This document shows positions 12,001 through 27,000 of a stretch of 64,000 nt of DNA, piece by piece (position 1 is the first letter of the stretch; every line of letters starts with the position of its first letter). The stretch is from contig VWZF01005196.1 of assembly GCA_013396755.1 (NCBI GenBank), positions 716,098 to 780,097 of the forward strand. The letters run 5' to 3'. A model generated the notes under the pieces. That model was not told where the DNA came from. It saw only the letters and a list, made by a program, of their open reading frames with translations, and ran no database searches. Source of the DNA: Sclerurus mexicanus. Its lineage: Eukaryota > Chordata > Aves > Passeriformes > Furnariidae. Both the position numbers and the translations under genes were made by a program.

Positions 12001-15000
12001 CAGCAGCTTTCAGCAGTGGCATAGATTCAGATCAATAAAACCCATAGTAAAACTGTACCTTGCCAATGGGTGAGCTCTGTGAAGTATTGCGTTGGGCAAA
12101 AGAGAATTCAGAGGAACCATGAATTCATGGTGCTCATACTTTCAGAGGCATCAGGTCAGAACAATGCAGTGGTTCTGAGCAACGTTCCATCTCAGGGCAG
12201 GCATGTTTCTGGGGCACAGTTGAGCGGTCAGCTAAGGAAAGATGAAGGAAGTGTGTTTTGGCTAAATTCAATGTGGTTCATACAGATGGTTTACTAAAGC
12301 TATACCACTTTATCTACTGATAACACACTTTGGTCTCTTCTTGCACTGAGAGAAGGCACAGGTCAGTGCCTTTTGAAGGTAATAAAGGGCATGTTTTCAT
12401 GATCTTTAGTGATGGGTTCATTATGTCCAAGACTGAAATTTGTCCTTGTGCTGTTGTCCCCCCAGAATCCCCAAAACCACTTAAAAATTAGCTGATTTCA
12501 TTGATTCCATTAAATAAGGTTTAAATAAAAGTCCTGCTTTATACTTTGCTAAATTTTATTAAGAGATAATTAGGTGCTCCAACTCAATATATCTGACTGG
12601 AAGGTTTAGGTTTGTTTACATAGCTGTGTTGTATATTCTCTTGTACAAGGAATAGAAATCACACTATCTTTATACAGATCATATTCACAACTATACAATT
12701 GTAAAATTTCATATCCAAAATGAAATTGATACTCTGAACTTAGAGCATGGTTTTAACAAAATCCAAAACACCGGATTATTGAAGAACTGGCTTAAAGCCT
12801 CTAAACTGTAATTGGAGCCTTCCCTAGCAGATTTGAATTCCACTCACAGAATTGAAAGTAGGTGAAACAAATAAAATAAAAAAACAGTGTAGTCTGAATG
12901 TCTGGAGAATGGAGTGTTTAGAAAGAATCTATATCCTAAGGTGTTTTTTCGTCCAGATTTGCCTACATCTTTGTATCTAAACTGAAAGGAATTACATGGC
13001 TATGTAAGTTTTACTCCTGATGTTTCTGAAGTCTAGCAGGAAGTTGCACACTGACATGGAGAGATAGGGGCCAAAATTACTGTAATTTGCATTCAAATAG
13101 CCCAGCTCTGAACTTCTTTGGATTCACTAGAATATTGCCCATAAACCTCAATATTTTAAAAGTGAAATTACAGCCTCCTTGGCCTTGCTTGTAGGTCCAA
13201 TGCTGCCCAAAGTATTCCTGGAACAGATGTGATGGACAGACTCCTTACCTTGGCATTACCCATCTCTGCATCAGAGCTTGCCACTGGCTTCTTAGTAGGG
13301 AGAGACTTATTTTCATTAAGGGGCTATTTCATTCCTTTTTAGCTTCTTAAAGTAGCTGCAAGGAACGTGAGATCTGTAGATTGATGAAGAATCACATATT
13401 CGATTAAAACACATTTTTTCGTTAGTTTTGAGGGTAGGAATATGTGATGATTGTGAGAGCTTTGTTCCACTTTCTTAGTTAAGAGAAATCTTCCTTCTTT
13501 CCCTGTAGTTTATGTTTGCACAAATTCATGCATTGTTTTAGAAGAAGAATAGCTGAAAGTTATCAGGCTAAATTTTTCCTGTATTAGACTGATAGAAAAC
13601 CTCCCTGGAAAATCTACTGAAATTTTCTTAGCTCATACTAAGAAAAAATTACAATTACTGTACGCATAAAGCCTGGATACTTTTGTAATTTGACATGTGG
13701 AAAACATTATTACAGTTTTATAGCTGATCATACTGAGACTTTTGGAGAACAGCAAGACTCACTCAATCAATTTGCTGCAAAACTTGAACTGGGAATGAGG
13801 CAATTATGCTGCCCAATTCTTCACTCTCAGTGTTGCCAATTTGTCATTGTATCTACAGGATAGTATGTGCTGGATACAGTTTGGGTGCAACTATCGTAAG
13901 AATAATCTATGGAAGTGTGGCCATTAGATAATTATGCTTTTGGAATAAGCGTAGGAAGAGAAGAATGGAAAGCAACACAGCCCTTTCCTTCTGTTGGCTC
14001 TGTGATTCTTATGACAGGATTTGAACTTTACATGATTGGCATCTGCAGTCTTCCATCTCATCCACCACAGACGGTGCAAATCCATCATCTGCTGGTTTGT
14101 GACCCATAATTAAGGGCTATTTAGACATGGTCAGGAAAGGAGGTGAAGCTGTGGGACATGACTGAATGGGAAAGATTAAAGACATGACTAATGTTTTGCA
14201 GCATCTGGAGAGTATATGTTGGAAATACACATTTGATTATTCACTACTGCTTACATCAGGGAAATTCTGCACACCAAAACCACTTCAAAATTAAGGGTGT
14301 TTTGCCTGAAAAACACGACAGTATCTGTCCCCTGTATCTGTCTGTGCAGGCAGGAGTAAGTGGGCTATAACCAGGGAATTGGAATGATGACATACCACTG
14401 CTGTTAGCTAAATGTCAGTGACAAAGTCAACAGTATATAAAAGAAAACAACAGTAATATTTAGCATTGTGTACTAAATACAAGAGACTTATACATGCACA
14501 AACACAAGAATTGGTTTATTATGGTGATGATTTTTCTATCTACATTTATCTGTCCCTGTCTGATTGCATCCTGATCATATTCTTTCTTATTCTCACTGCT
14601 TTCTTTCCTCCTTTTCTTAGGCAAAGCTTGGAGATGAAATTCTTGACTACAGGGATTTGGCTGCTCTTCCTAAAAATAAAGCCATCTATAACATTGACCG
14701 CCCAGATATGATCTCCTATTCTCCATATATCAGTTACTCTTCAGATGACAGGCATAGTTACGGGGAGGTACTGAAATATGGGTATTTTTTTCTATGAGTT
14801 TCAGGCTTTATGTGGATCATTGAACATGTTGCTGAACAATACTGAATATGTGCATAACTTTTTTAAAAAATACAACTTTTTTAGCTTCATTTAATAGAGT
14901 CATGCCATCCATTCATTCATAAGGTCTTCCTAAAAAAAAAACAAACCAAAAAACCAAACAAGACCAAGGTGTTCATTTCACTTTTTAATTTGTCGAAATG

Positions 15001-18000
15001 AAAGAATTGCATTCTGTGATCATTTTTTTAAAGAGATGACATGTAATTAAAATATGTTTTTCCATGAGGGTAGTTCTGCATGTGGTAGGAAACAGGAGCC
15101 ATTGCTAATTATAATGCAAAAATCAGAAGCGGAGCCAAATGTCTTTCATGATTTTTCTTTTTTTTTTCTTTTTTAAAGTGTACCATGTTATTTTGGTAAC
15201 ACAACAAATGGTATCACTTTCCTATGTACAAATTTCTTTCAACTGTCCCTTACTAAATTCATCCTCATGTCATGCATGCACTTCAGCCTTTTCACATGCA
15301 GAGCTGATACGATACAGTTTGTGCTAATGAAATCTAATTTAACATTACACTAATATACTAATAATTACTAGTAATTCTGTGTTTTGCAAAACATACCTCT
15401 ATATAACTCTTGTCATGCAAGTTAGCTTTTCTTCTCTGAACATACCTACGTTTCACTTGACTTTCTGATTCCTTTTGCAACTTCAGGTACATTTTTACAA
15501 ATCAAACCTTTTTGATATGCGAGGTATTAGCAAGATATATACAGTCTAGAATGGAAGTTTGCTTTGTTCTCTGTAGGTGTAAGTGAATGGGTAGAAATAA
15601 ATGCTATAATTAATAGCCACAATATTTTTAGTCCTGCTATCACTTAGACCTTTTACACTTAATCAGTAACAGTAATGTCTCAGTACTATTGTCAGGTGAA
15701 GTGCAGCATGTATGTGAGGTTTTACAGACTTTCTTCCAAACCCTCTCCACACATTGCTGAACCACAGAAGCTCCATTTTAATGTATCTTAAAAGAACTAA
15801 AATTGTATCTGGTAAGGGTTTAAATGGTACTTCGGTCTCTGATTTCACAAAATCAAAAGCTTCTGCCTAATCCTGAATCTATGGAGCATAAGCACTTCCT
15901 TTCCATGTCAAAATTCGTCAGTGCTGATAATGTTTGTGGCCCTCCTCAACTGCCTGGTGACATCTAGGCCTGGCAGAGGTGCAGCGATCAAACAACCCTC
16001 TGCCCAGCTCCTCTGAGGACTTGGTCATTGCACCTGCTCCAAGGTGGTTTTGGGCTGTGCTTGCAATCCAGCATGCACATTTGCCTGGTTCTCCAAATAT
16101 TTATATCCTTTATAATGCCAGGGAAAATAAAAAACAAATCCTGTTGTACAAATTCCGGCATCTTAGCTACTGCCTGCAGCTGAAATAGTTTCACTAGATT
16201 TGCTTGACTAGCCAAACATAGCATTCAATTTTTCAATAGCAAAAGGAAAATGAACAAAGGATGGTCAAATTACATGATGTTTAATTGAAACTTAAATAGT
16301 GCAGATATTTTGTTTTTCCTTAAAACAGACAGTTCCGGTCCCGATTTTGGAGGTTCTTCAGTGCAGATTTAATTAGGGCTGTGTGTAGTTTTCAGGCAGT
16401 AGCTTTAAATGGGAGTTCCCTACCAGCAACACTTTCTATGGCACAGGACTGGCCTCACCAGACACCAGGATTTTGTAGTAGAGAAATCCCTGAAAGACTA
16501 ATATGAAGTTATTTATATATTATTCCTTATGTGCTTAAAAACAGATAATAAGAAAAAATGTCCTAACTTGACAGGTGTTTTTCCTAACTGTATCATGTGT
16601 TATACATGGATAGTGATATTTTGAGAGTAGTTCTTCTCACAAGTAACATCATGCATGAATTTGTGTTACTAATTTGTTGTGTGTTGCTGTTTGCAGTCAC
16701 CTCAGTTGCTCTCTCCAACACCTACTGAGGTAATCCCCAATGCCTTTGTTCTCCTATTCTGACCCATTCTGTGATGCATAAACTTGGTCATATTGATAAC
16801 CAGCAGCGTCTGAAGTGTGGGGTTTGCCTCCTGCCTCTACAGTGCATGAGGTTTACAATTTATGCTTTTCACAGTGTTACTTGTGTTCAGTAAGTGCTCT
16901 GCTTCTGAATTGTCATCTGTATGCATCTCTCTCCACTGCTATTCATGTTGCTGCTTTCCAAGAAAAAAGTCGTATGGTAGTCACTTCTTCAAGCTCCTCT
17001 AAATAAATTATATTGGGAAATATGATCTATGGTTACATTTAAAGCTGCCAGCATAAGTTGACGTGAATTAATGCTTGGCATAGCTTTCTCTTCTTTTTTT
17101 CTTCTCATTTTTAATATTTCACAAATAGTTAAACTACTTATACTATTTGGGCTGACATACTATTAAATCATTTGCACATACCTGAACTTCCAGATCTGTG
17201 TATTTTGATTGCATTAATGATCAAAACTAACCATTTCTTCAAGAAACATCACTTTGCAAACAGCAAAAGCATTTCACATGGTTTCCCAGATTACGTACTC
17301 ACATATCAGGGGTCCGGCTAATTCCACCATTATCTCAGTTTTATGTGCTCCAAAATTATGGTAATCATGGAGAATTGTGAATTTTCATTAAGGATTGTAA
17401 ATTACAGACTGTTACTTTAAACAGTGGTTAAACAGAGAAGTTAACCAATAGAGATGTAATTTAATTGATAGTTTAAAAATAAAAGCATGCTTTATTTAAT
17501 ACTGGGTTTTGTGAACTCAATTGACTGCTTCTTACAGAGATACAAGGTACACAAAAGGTAAGGTCTGAAACAATATGAAAAGTTGGTGTTTTGGAGGATT
17601 ATAATAATTTCCTTTAAATTACATACTAGTTACCAAACTGCCAATACTAATAAGTTCCGAAAGTGATACCGGTGTGGAGGTTGTGGCTGCCATGATTTGT
17701 GTTATGTGGTTACTCTCACATTATCCAGCTTCTCTGTGCTTGCTGTCTTTCTCTAGAGAGTCAGGATAAGGTGTTTGGGCATCATCATCTGCAAGCTTGT
17801 CACTAGTTTTGTTGCAGGGATTTTTTTTAGAGAAAATTCCACTGTATCATACAGTTGGACACGTCGCAGACCATTACCTAACACCCATATGGTATTTAAA
17901 TATCATCACAAGACTTTGTAGAGACATTGCAATACTGTTTGTAGCTCTCTTCACAAAGGTTAGGGTGGGTATTAAATAATATAACTACTTTGGGAGGGAA

Positions 18001-21000
18001 AAATCTCAAGCTGGACATAGAGGAGTTGGTGTCAGAATGCCTACAGAATGCTGCATGCTTGGGAAGGCATCAGTTGCTCTCTGCTTTTTGTGTAATTTCT
18101 TCTGAACTTGATATTAAAGCAGTAAGGCTGCTGACCACTATAGAAAGCTGATTTTCCACTTTTGAAAAGGCAGTCAGTGGGCCTGAGGTGAGGTTGAAAG
18201 GACATAGCACACCTGGATCGCAGGAGGAAACCTAATGATGTGAGAATATTGTACATCTCTGTAGAGTCAAGGATAATCCCATCTAAAGATGAATGGATGG
18301 ATATAATTAAGTTGTCAGTCCTGGTAGGAATCTGGGAGATGATGATGGGGCTAAGTAGGGTCTGCTTTGTGTTTAAATGATGAATAATCCAGTGGGAGTC
18401 AGACAGATGCCTAAAGGTGTCCCCACATTCACTATAAATGACTAACACCTGCTATCGCATAGCATATCTTCACTCATTTCTGCTGGCATAGGAGAGGGGA
18501 AGCATTTTTTTGGAGTGTGACTTTCCTTAAAGGAGCATCTGCAGGTTATGTTGATCTGTTCTAATTTGAAGTTAACTCAAGGCAATTTTCACTTGTCTTA
18601 AAAGAAACAAATTTGAATTTGCTTTTATAGCTAGTTTACAGAAAGTAATTTCCACATTTATTTCACTCGATAAGGCTTTTACTGTTAAGAAGACACATGA
18701 AAATTGCTGTTGCAATTGAACTAGCTGTAGAGAGTGAAAGGCTTGGAATGTTTGTACATGGTTTTAACTGGTTGAAGCCAAGTGTTTAGTGGAAGTTGAA
18801 TTGTATTACTTGCTTTGCATAGTGTTGAATGGTAATGTTTCCTAGCATAGTGACTGTATCATGGTATGGTACACTGGGCAACTTATACACTCAGTTTTGT
18901 GATTTAATGAAACCAAAAAATGTGGATTTTTGTGTTGTCTGTAAGCGTTATGCGTCCACTCATATAGGTACAAAGTGGCCACAGTGCTGTCATGCTAACC
19001 TGATCTCATCTTCCACCCACCTATATATGTTCTTTTCAAATCATATAGTAGTTTTAAATTCGTCTGTGTGCTGACTTTCCTGGCAACGTGACCATTCTCT
19101 GATACTTGGCAAAGCTCTTTTCAGTCACACTGCAGTGGAGGTGCTGAAAGCCTCCTCATTTCATTGGGACTGCATGGAATCTTAGGCCAACAACTTCATC
19201 TACACAGCACAGAAACATGCAAAGTGGCATATTCTGCCTGTTTCAGAAGTTATTTCTTCTCCCTAATGATGCGTATTTTGTCTCTTCCTCTAAGGGTGAC
19301 CAAGATGACAGATCTTTCAAGCAGTATAGAACGTCAAGCCCTAGCTCTGCTGGCTCACTGGGCTATGGTCGCTACACCCCAACCTCCCATTCTCCTCAGC
19401 ATTACAGCAGACCAGGTAATCAAAAAGCAGCCTTACTTATTCTCTACATTTTTCCATGACTTTGCTTTATGTTTTAAGTAGAATAGACTCCAGTATGCAG
19501 GATTTTGAGGTGGAAGAACAGTTCATTGTGGTGATTTATTCACTGTGAACAGAGAGTCCCATGGGGAGAAAGGAAAAAAGTGCTTCAGCAGCATGCATTT
19601 AAGAAAACAAAAGTAGGCATTTAAAAAAAAAATAAATTATGTAGACAAAAGGTAGAAATGTTTAAGGGACTTAATCCTGGTTCCATCCTGCCTGAAGGTA
19701 CATACTCAATCCACAGCTCTTTCAAGGTGTAGCACAGTAACAATGAATGCTCACAGGAGGGTGATGCAATGAATGCTCACAGGAGGTGACTTTGTACCCC
19801 TTCTGGTACCACAGGGTCATGGTTCATGTCTCCTCCCACAGGGTGAGAGCTGGGGGAGTGACTAGTGGTTCTAATGGCTGGAGTTTGAAAGCCAAGTCGA
19901 TTAGCTGAGAAGCTTACAGCAGTGTTTATTGCAACTTTAGGCTGTAGGAGCAGCCGTGTTAGTGCTCTTGTCACACAGAGAGGAGGGATCATCTCCTTTT
20001 GACCCTTGCATGGGAATGCCTTAGAAAAGCCCATTCATATCTGGGCTCTGTACAGAGTTTTATCTTTGGAAATAATTGATAAAAGTGCTCAAAATTAGTT
20101 CTGTTTTTTCTCAGCTCCAACATTTCAGTGAAGAACACAGAGCATTTATGTTATTTTCTTGGTATTTTATTATCATTGGCGATACATTATAATTATAAAC
20201 TAGTTTGGAAAATTGGAAGTTCTTAACCTTTCCAAGGAAATGAAGATTTTTTAGGTAACAGAAACAGTTTTTGCAGGAATTGAGTATTTGTACTACGTAA
20301 AATCTTTGACAAAGTGGAAATGAGATTGATTATAAAAAGATGTATTAGACAGAGGAAAGATTACTCTCTGCTGAAGGTCTGGCAGCTGTCATGCCTAGGC
20401 TTAGCAGCACACCGACAAGCAACAAGGAAAGTCAAAAGGAATTTCAAATTAATTCTTCTGTTTTACAGCTTCATTGAAAGTTTAGAATGATCATAATCAC
20501 CATTTTTAATAATTGCCATTAGTCCTCCAAAATATGCTATCAGGACATTATTGCAGCAAAGCAAGCAAAGATGTCTTTTGAGAATGTTTTTCAAGGTACT
20601 TAATGACATGTCTAACTTTCAGAGCTCCAATAACTTCAGGATGTTTCTTCAAATACTTAAATTAGCTGTGCACTGGAGTGCCCTGGTGCATTGTGAATGA
20701 AATCCTACCAGTGTGCGCCGCTGGCAGTGAGAACTGGACCCACTCGTGGCACAGTTCTCAGCAGAGGCAAAGCTCTCCCCATTTCATTTCATTAGATCCA
20801 TTTTGAGCATTTATCATTTCCTCTTACAGCTTTTGAATATGCAGGTTTTCCCCTGAGTGCAGCCATGCTTTTTGTGGTGCCTTTTCTGGAATATTTTCTG
20901 ATGCGTTACAGTTGCAGCATTTTCAGTGATGCTCTTTCTGTCTGCGGAAGCCTCTGTCCCTTGGCCAACCCCGTAGCATGTCCACTGTCATGCTCTTAGC

Positions 21001-24000
21001 AATAACCAGTGAAAGATGGAGTCTTAAATATAAACTATGTTTTCTAAGCATCAGGAGGAAAATGTTCCTGAAAAAAAAAAAAAAAGGATGGCATTGTAAT
21101 TTGTGGCTTTCAGTAAGTGAACTAAATAGTTTATTTTCACTTACTCTCTGTTGCCCCCAGCTGGTACTCAGAGTCTTGGTACCAGTAGCTGCATCTCCCT
21201 GCCCCAACACCCAAGCCCTACATCTACATTCAGACATCATTACATCCCTTTCTTCAAAGGTAAGGTCCAGGAATGCAAAACCGTGCTGTGGTACCGTAGA
21301 TTTATTCAGCTGTGTTTCACTTTTATGTCTGTGCAAGCATGGCTTCCACTTGGATAAAATGTCTTAATTTTGTGCAAGTGCTTTCTTGATGTACTGTGTA
21401 AGTTTTACGAACTGAGTGGGTATGGGTTGTTTTATTTTTGCTTTTTTCAGTGAGTGTTAAGTGTCTTTCAAAGGGGTGGAGGGAAGGACTTAGCTTTTCT
21501 AATGAAACTGAGGGATGGAATTATTTAAAAGTCTGTTCTAAAATATCTTTACCCTGTTGTGGTTATGCTAAATGTAATAAGCATATATAAGCTTATACAT
21601 TAGGTACAACAGATGATCCGTTATCTAACCTTCCAACCTACATTTAGATATTCTTCCTGTTATTTGTAGAATTGCCAAAAATTATGACAGCTGTACTGAT
21701 TATCAATTAATCTGTGCCTTATATAAAACAGAGTAACTGAATCTATTCTCCTTGACATTAGTTTCTTTTGCAGCGGATATTGACGTTTAACAACTTCCAT
21801 GTTGAGCATGTGGGGCAGTACTGAGGAATGCCAAGAACCTTTGAGGCAAAGGCTATTTTTTTTGCTAGTTAGCTAAGTGTCAGGAAGAGAAGATATTCAG
21901 CTACCATTTGTCTTCCCCTGATTCTATCTTCTCTAGTAACAGTATGAACTGTGAGGAGATGTGGCAGGCAAACATTTTGAGTGCCTGTTCCTTGACTGTC
22001 TTGATTTAATAATTTTGTTGTCCTTGCTGTTGTAACCATTACAGAAAAGAAAGTGACCCTCTGTAGGAGCTAGACTTCCAGACTTAAATGAATAGCAGCC
22101 ATTCATTGCCTTCGGAATACCAACCAATGCATCTTCATTGGGCCCTAATGCGTCCAGAAACAGTTCTGTCCAAGGTCAGCTGAATTTCACTGGTATAAAC
22201 AGGAGCGGAATCAGGCTCAAGTCTTCCAAATATCATCCCTGAAAGAAAATGTTGGAGGAAAAAGCTGATGAGGTTAAACTGTTTGTTACCACTTCAGAGT
22301 CCACCTGCAAATCTTCTTCCCACAACCTGAAGTAGTCACCCTCCCTCCCACATATTTTCTGGAAGTCTGGCACACACCCTGGTATTCTCTGAGGCACTGC
22401 TCGAACAGTGATTTTATCTGTCCTTTAAGTTTGAATGGTATTATTCTACTTCATGTACCAAGTAAGAAGAATTTCCTTGGTGTACTGCAGTGCACAGTTT
22501 CACTGTGTGGAAAGTTCTTTCTCAAAGTCCTGCCAGCAGTTATTTGGCAGCACCCCTGTTAAAATGAGTTTCTGTTCAGTGCTACCTGCTGTTGCTCAGA
22601 GCAGCAGCAATTATTAAGTGCTGCTGTTTGGATGAAGAAATCCTCAAGTGGTACTCCTTGTACCCAAATAACTATTAGTAATGTGTTCAAAATTACAATA
22701 TTTTGCAATTCTGCAGCAGTTTTTATCAGGGAGCTAAAATATTTTCTAAGCATTACCTTATAGTGCTTCACAGTGCTCTTATGAGGCTAAACAGGGGCCC
22801 TGTTTATAATTTTCCTAAAGATGTAATCATGAGCCCTGCCAAGGTTGTATACTTTGCTCTGAGTTATGCACTCTGAGTTGCACTGGTTTGCTCTGAGTTA
22901 GTATGTCTGTCCAAAAGGAGTCAGAAGATTTGCTCCATCCTTTTCAAGGTCTCTGAATTCTGGGTTTCAGACTCTCCTTTCCTTACCTTCAGGAGCCTTT
23001 TGATGGTGTGGACATGCTCTTTTTCTCTTCAAAGTGTTAGTGTGGGAAGAATAAGATTGTAGCAATCATGCTTTTTTAAAAGAATATGATTAAATCCAAA
23101 AATAATACACTGCTTTATCGTACCGAAAGTAATCTTTGTAGAACCAGCACTCCACATTTGTCATAAAAGATATTTCTTTAAGCTTCCAGGAGACAGTTAT
23201 GTTACTACCTGGGGAAATTAAGACAAGCAAAGTCTTCCTTTTGAATTCACTGAGTTTGCATCATATTCTTCCTGAGAATGACATGGTTCATCATTTTTTT
23301 TCCCTGTGAAAAATATGTTAACTGAGTTCCTGTTCTTCTGTGTACTGAAGTTTAACTCCCATGCAGTGTAACAGGATGATCTGTTCTTTATCAGGAAGAA
23401 AAATGATTTGGTTGTGCTCTTTTAAGGATTTTTGTCTTCAGAATAAGTCCTGTGACAGCCTCACTTCCAGAAAGGTTCACAGTTCATGCCCTTGCGAATC
23501 ATAGAGTGTGATATTTTAAGCACCTCTGGTTGGTGTATCTCTTCCTCTTGAGGTAACGGAGTCAGTGAGTGTGCTGAGCCCTGCTGAAAAAATCCTTACT
23601 TAAAACGTGGTGGAAATTATCTTGCCTTTCTAGTGCAGGAGCACAGCTTCCAAAGCCCATTCATTTGGCTTTGAAAACTTGAAAAGAATTAGTCATCAAA
23701 CTTCAAAAGACTTTGTCTAGCTTAATGTAGTATGCACAGAGATATTAAAAGGTTCATGAGTAGGCTTGGGCATGTCCCTCCTTAGGCCAGTGGCATTTGT
23801 TTGTTGTTCAGTGCTGAACTTAGACAGTTCTTCCTGTAACTTGTCATCAAATTTCCCATCCTCCCAGATAAGATAAAAGCTGACTAGGAAGGAGTTGTAA
23901 GCACTCTTATACTTTTCCTGACAGCCCCTAGGAAAGGGAGCATGGTCAGAGCCCTGGTCAGTTGGCTTTGCACACACAGAGTTAAAAGCACAGCCTGCCT

Positions 24001-27000
24001 TGTCAGCAACCAGAGGACACAAGGAAGTTTTTGTGGTCGATACTCAAGTTCAAAGTGAACCTTTCCAGATTCCTTCCAAGTTAAACAAAATCCAGGGAAG
24101 GGTTCAGGATTCTGGTTTTTTGCTCTTCATTGACCAGCAGAGCAGCCCAAGGCAAAACCAAAAGTTTGAAAAATTGCTCTCTCTCATCTTTTCTCTGAGA
24201 CCTTTTTTGAAGTTCTTCATCAGTGTATGCCAGGCAAACCTTGAAAGAGATAATTTATTGGCAAAATCTCATTTTAAAGATTTAAATTATAGCTGTCTGT
24301 AGTTCCTACACATTAACTTTTTATATAGGTCTTCAGTTTGCTTTATTATTAAACACTTATTTTTGTATGCAAAATGTGATGTACAACTACTCACATTTGT
24401 CTAAATCAGTGGCAGAATTAGTTTACATGTGCATCAGCTTATATGAAAGGGGTGCAAAAAGAAGGTTTTCCATAATTTCATCCTTAAATCTTCCATTTTG
24501 AGCAAGTTAGAGGTGATGGCATTGCAAACTGCTCCACTGCATCCTTGCATTGAGCAACTTGTAGATTTGCTTTCCCCTGGTACTTGCTCTTGCATCCTGT
24601 TTTCCTGCAAGTTTATTCCTCTTAATTAATGCTTCCTCCTGATTCCTTGCTGACGCTCTACCCTATCCCTGAAGAATGACTTTCTATTTGTGTACGATAC
24701 CAGTACCTTGGATCACTGATCAAAGAAGTGATTATTCACGTAGGTCATATATGACTATACATTTTTAATATGCTAATTTTCAAGTAAGTGAGAATTAATA
24801 CACTGTAAAAATTGCATGAGAACTTTCATTTTCTGTTTAAATAAGAAAATTCCAATAACAACATTTCATTTGAATGAATGACATTACAATAAGCAAGCAG
24901 CAAAGAAAGAGGGAATTCATATATATGCAGTATAAACCTATCACTACTTTTTTTCTTCCAAGAACAAAATGGGAATCAAGAAACTGAGTAACTGTCAGGT
25001 TCCTTGTCTGAGGACTACTTGACTACAAATAGGTAGTGATGCACCAGATTCTTAGTGATTCCATAATTCTTCCTTTACATTTTGGAAGGACCGTAGGCTA
25101 TCAGCGTGTGTAGTTCTGATTCCAGTTTCTCAACTTCTCAGATTACACTTCTTCAACAAGAAATCACTGTTATTGCGTACACAGTGGTCACAGCTGAATG
25201 ATTTTTGAGTTTTAATAAAATATCAGACATAAAATTTAGGATGGATTGGTCAATGAGATACATGGCATGCTCTTCTGACCTTCTCTGTCCTGTTTCTGCT
25301 CCCACTGAACACAGTGGCACTACACTTTGACCTCAGTGGAGCATGTCAAGGCTGGCAGTCCCATGACAGTGCATCCACTGCTTGTCAGCAGGGCAGAGAT
25401 CACCTTCATGGGCGTGGCCTGGACAGTTCCGGTAATCCAGTAGCTCTGTGGTTATAAAACATCCCCCCATGAAGGTAGAACTCAGTTACACATTTAATAC
25501 CCTGAGCTGCCGCACTTTCTTTACCCCCAAAAAACTTGCCTTAATTTCATCATTACTAGCCATTAAATTTGTGCTTCATCTGCACTAAAACAATAACAAT
25601 GAATTAACAATCATTTTATGTACGAATAAATGTCATGTTTGCTTAACAGTGCTGTAAACTAAAAGGATTGTACAAGTCCCAAAAAAGTAGAGCTTTACTT
25701 TTTTGTTCGCCAAGCAGCACTATAATGCCATAGAGTGTGCTTCAGGGAAATAAGAGGAAATGAATGGCACCTAGGGAGTGACAAAACAAATGGAAAAATT
25801 AATATGGAACAATCCTGTGTGTATCTTGAAACTTGGTGAAGTGACTATGGCATTATAGATCCATGACTTGATAATCCAACCTTGTTTGTGTAAAAATGCT
25901 GTGGCATGTTACCTGTGGGAAAAGTTTGCAATTAAGAGCCGAATTTCAACATCACTTTTCGTCGTGGATATATGCAGGATTATTTGATTAAACCATAATG
26001 TTTGCATTTTGGTCTAGTCCTGCTTTAAGGTAACTTAAACACTGCTGAATGATTTCCTTACTGGTTTCAGGGGCAGGCTATGAGCCATAGCATTAAACTT
26101 TTAAAACACTTGATCAATAGATTATTCATTATACTAAGGCTGTGAAAACACATTACAGGACTGTGGATGTTCTTATACTTTGATTTACTTTATGAAAGTG
26201 TCATTAAAAAAGAAGCTTTAATTTCAAAGTAGGGCTGTTTAATCTGATATTATCTACCAGATGCTAATTTTTGATGAGGTGTTTGGACTCTGAGCCAATG
26301 TACTGTACTGAAAAATAACAGGTTTTACAAAAAACATATATTTAAAACTGTTGGATTAACAAGTCATTCTGAACAAGCTTTTATGCTTGAAATACTCTAC
26401 TTTGCTTTCCATTTTTTCTTTTATCTGCTTTCTTTGCTCTTCCCCTTGGAGGCAGTGAAAGTGGTCGGAGCACTCCAAGCTTATCCATGTACTCTGACAG
26501 CAAATCTTCACCTTCTGTCTATCAGCAGGCTCCTAGGCATTTCCATATTCCAGGTAGGCATTAACTGCTTAGCTTTTGATCTTCGATTGCTGGCACCTGT
26601 TTACACCTGTTTATTCTCCTCTGAATGTAATTTTTCTTTTTTCTTTTTTTTTTCTTTTTGGCATTGATTTGTGAATATCAAAGTGCAAGACAAGAAAATG
26701 TCTGACAAATAAATATCTGTTATCTGTCAAACTTCATCTCAAAAATAGAGGAGTTAGAGAGCTTTGTGCTCATATACATATATTTTTAAAAAAGAGTGAA
26801 AAATGTTACTAAGACTACAGAGTTAGAGCAGTGCTGGGTTAATGGTTGGACTTGATCTCAGAGGTCTTTTCCAACCTTAAAAAATTTTAAGATTCTATGG
26901 TTTATAGTTCCATAACTGCATTGGTCTGTTGAATTTTTGTGCAGGGGTTTTTGGTTTTGTTTTGGTTGTTTTTCCCTTATCCATCTATTCTCTGAATTTG

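Noticed and set aside
18041..18448. 135-codon minus-strand ORF
   Set aside because: Low-information composition with no family motif; treated as chance.
20923..21367. 137-codon minus and 129-codon plus ORFs over exon G
   Set aside because: Shadow of the true exon in other frames plus flanking intron; the ABLIM2 reading with splice sites explains the conservation.
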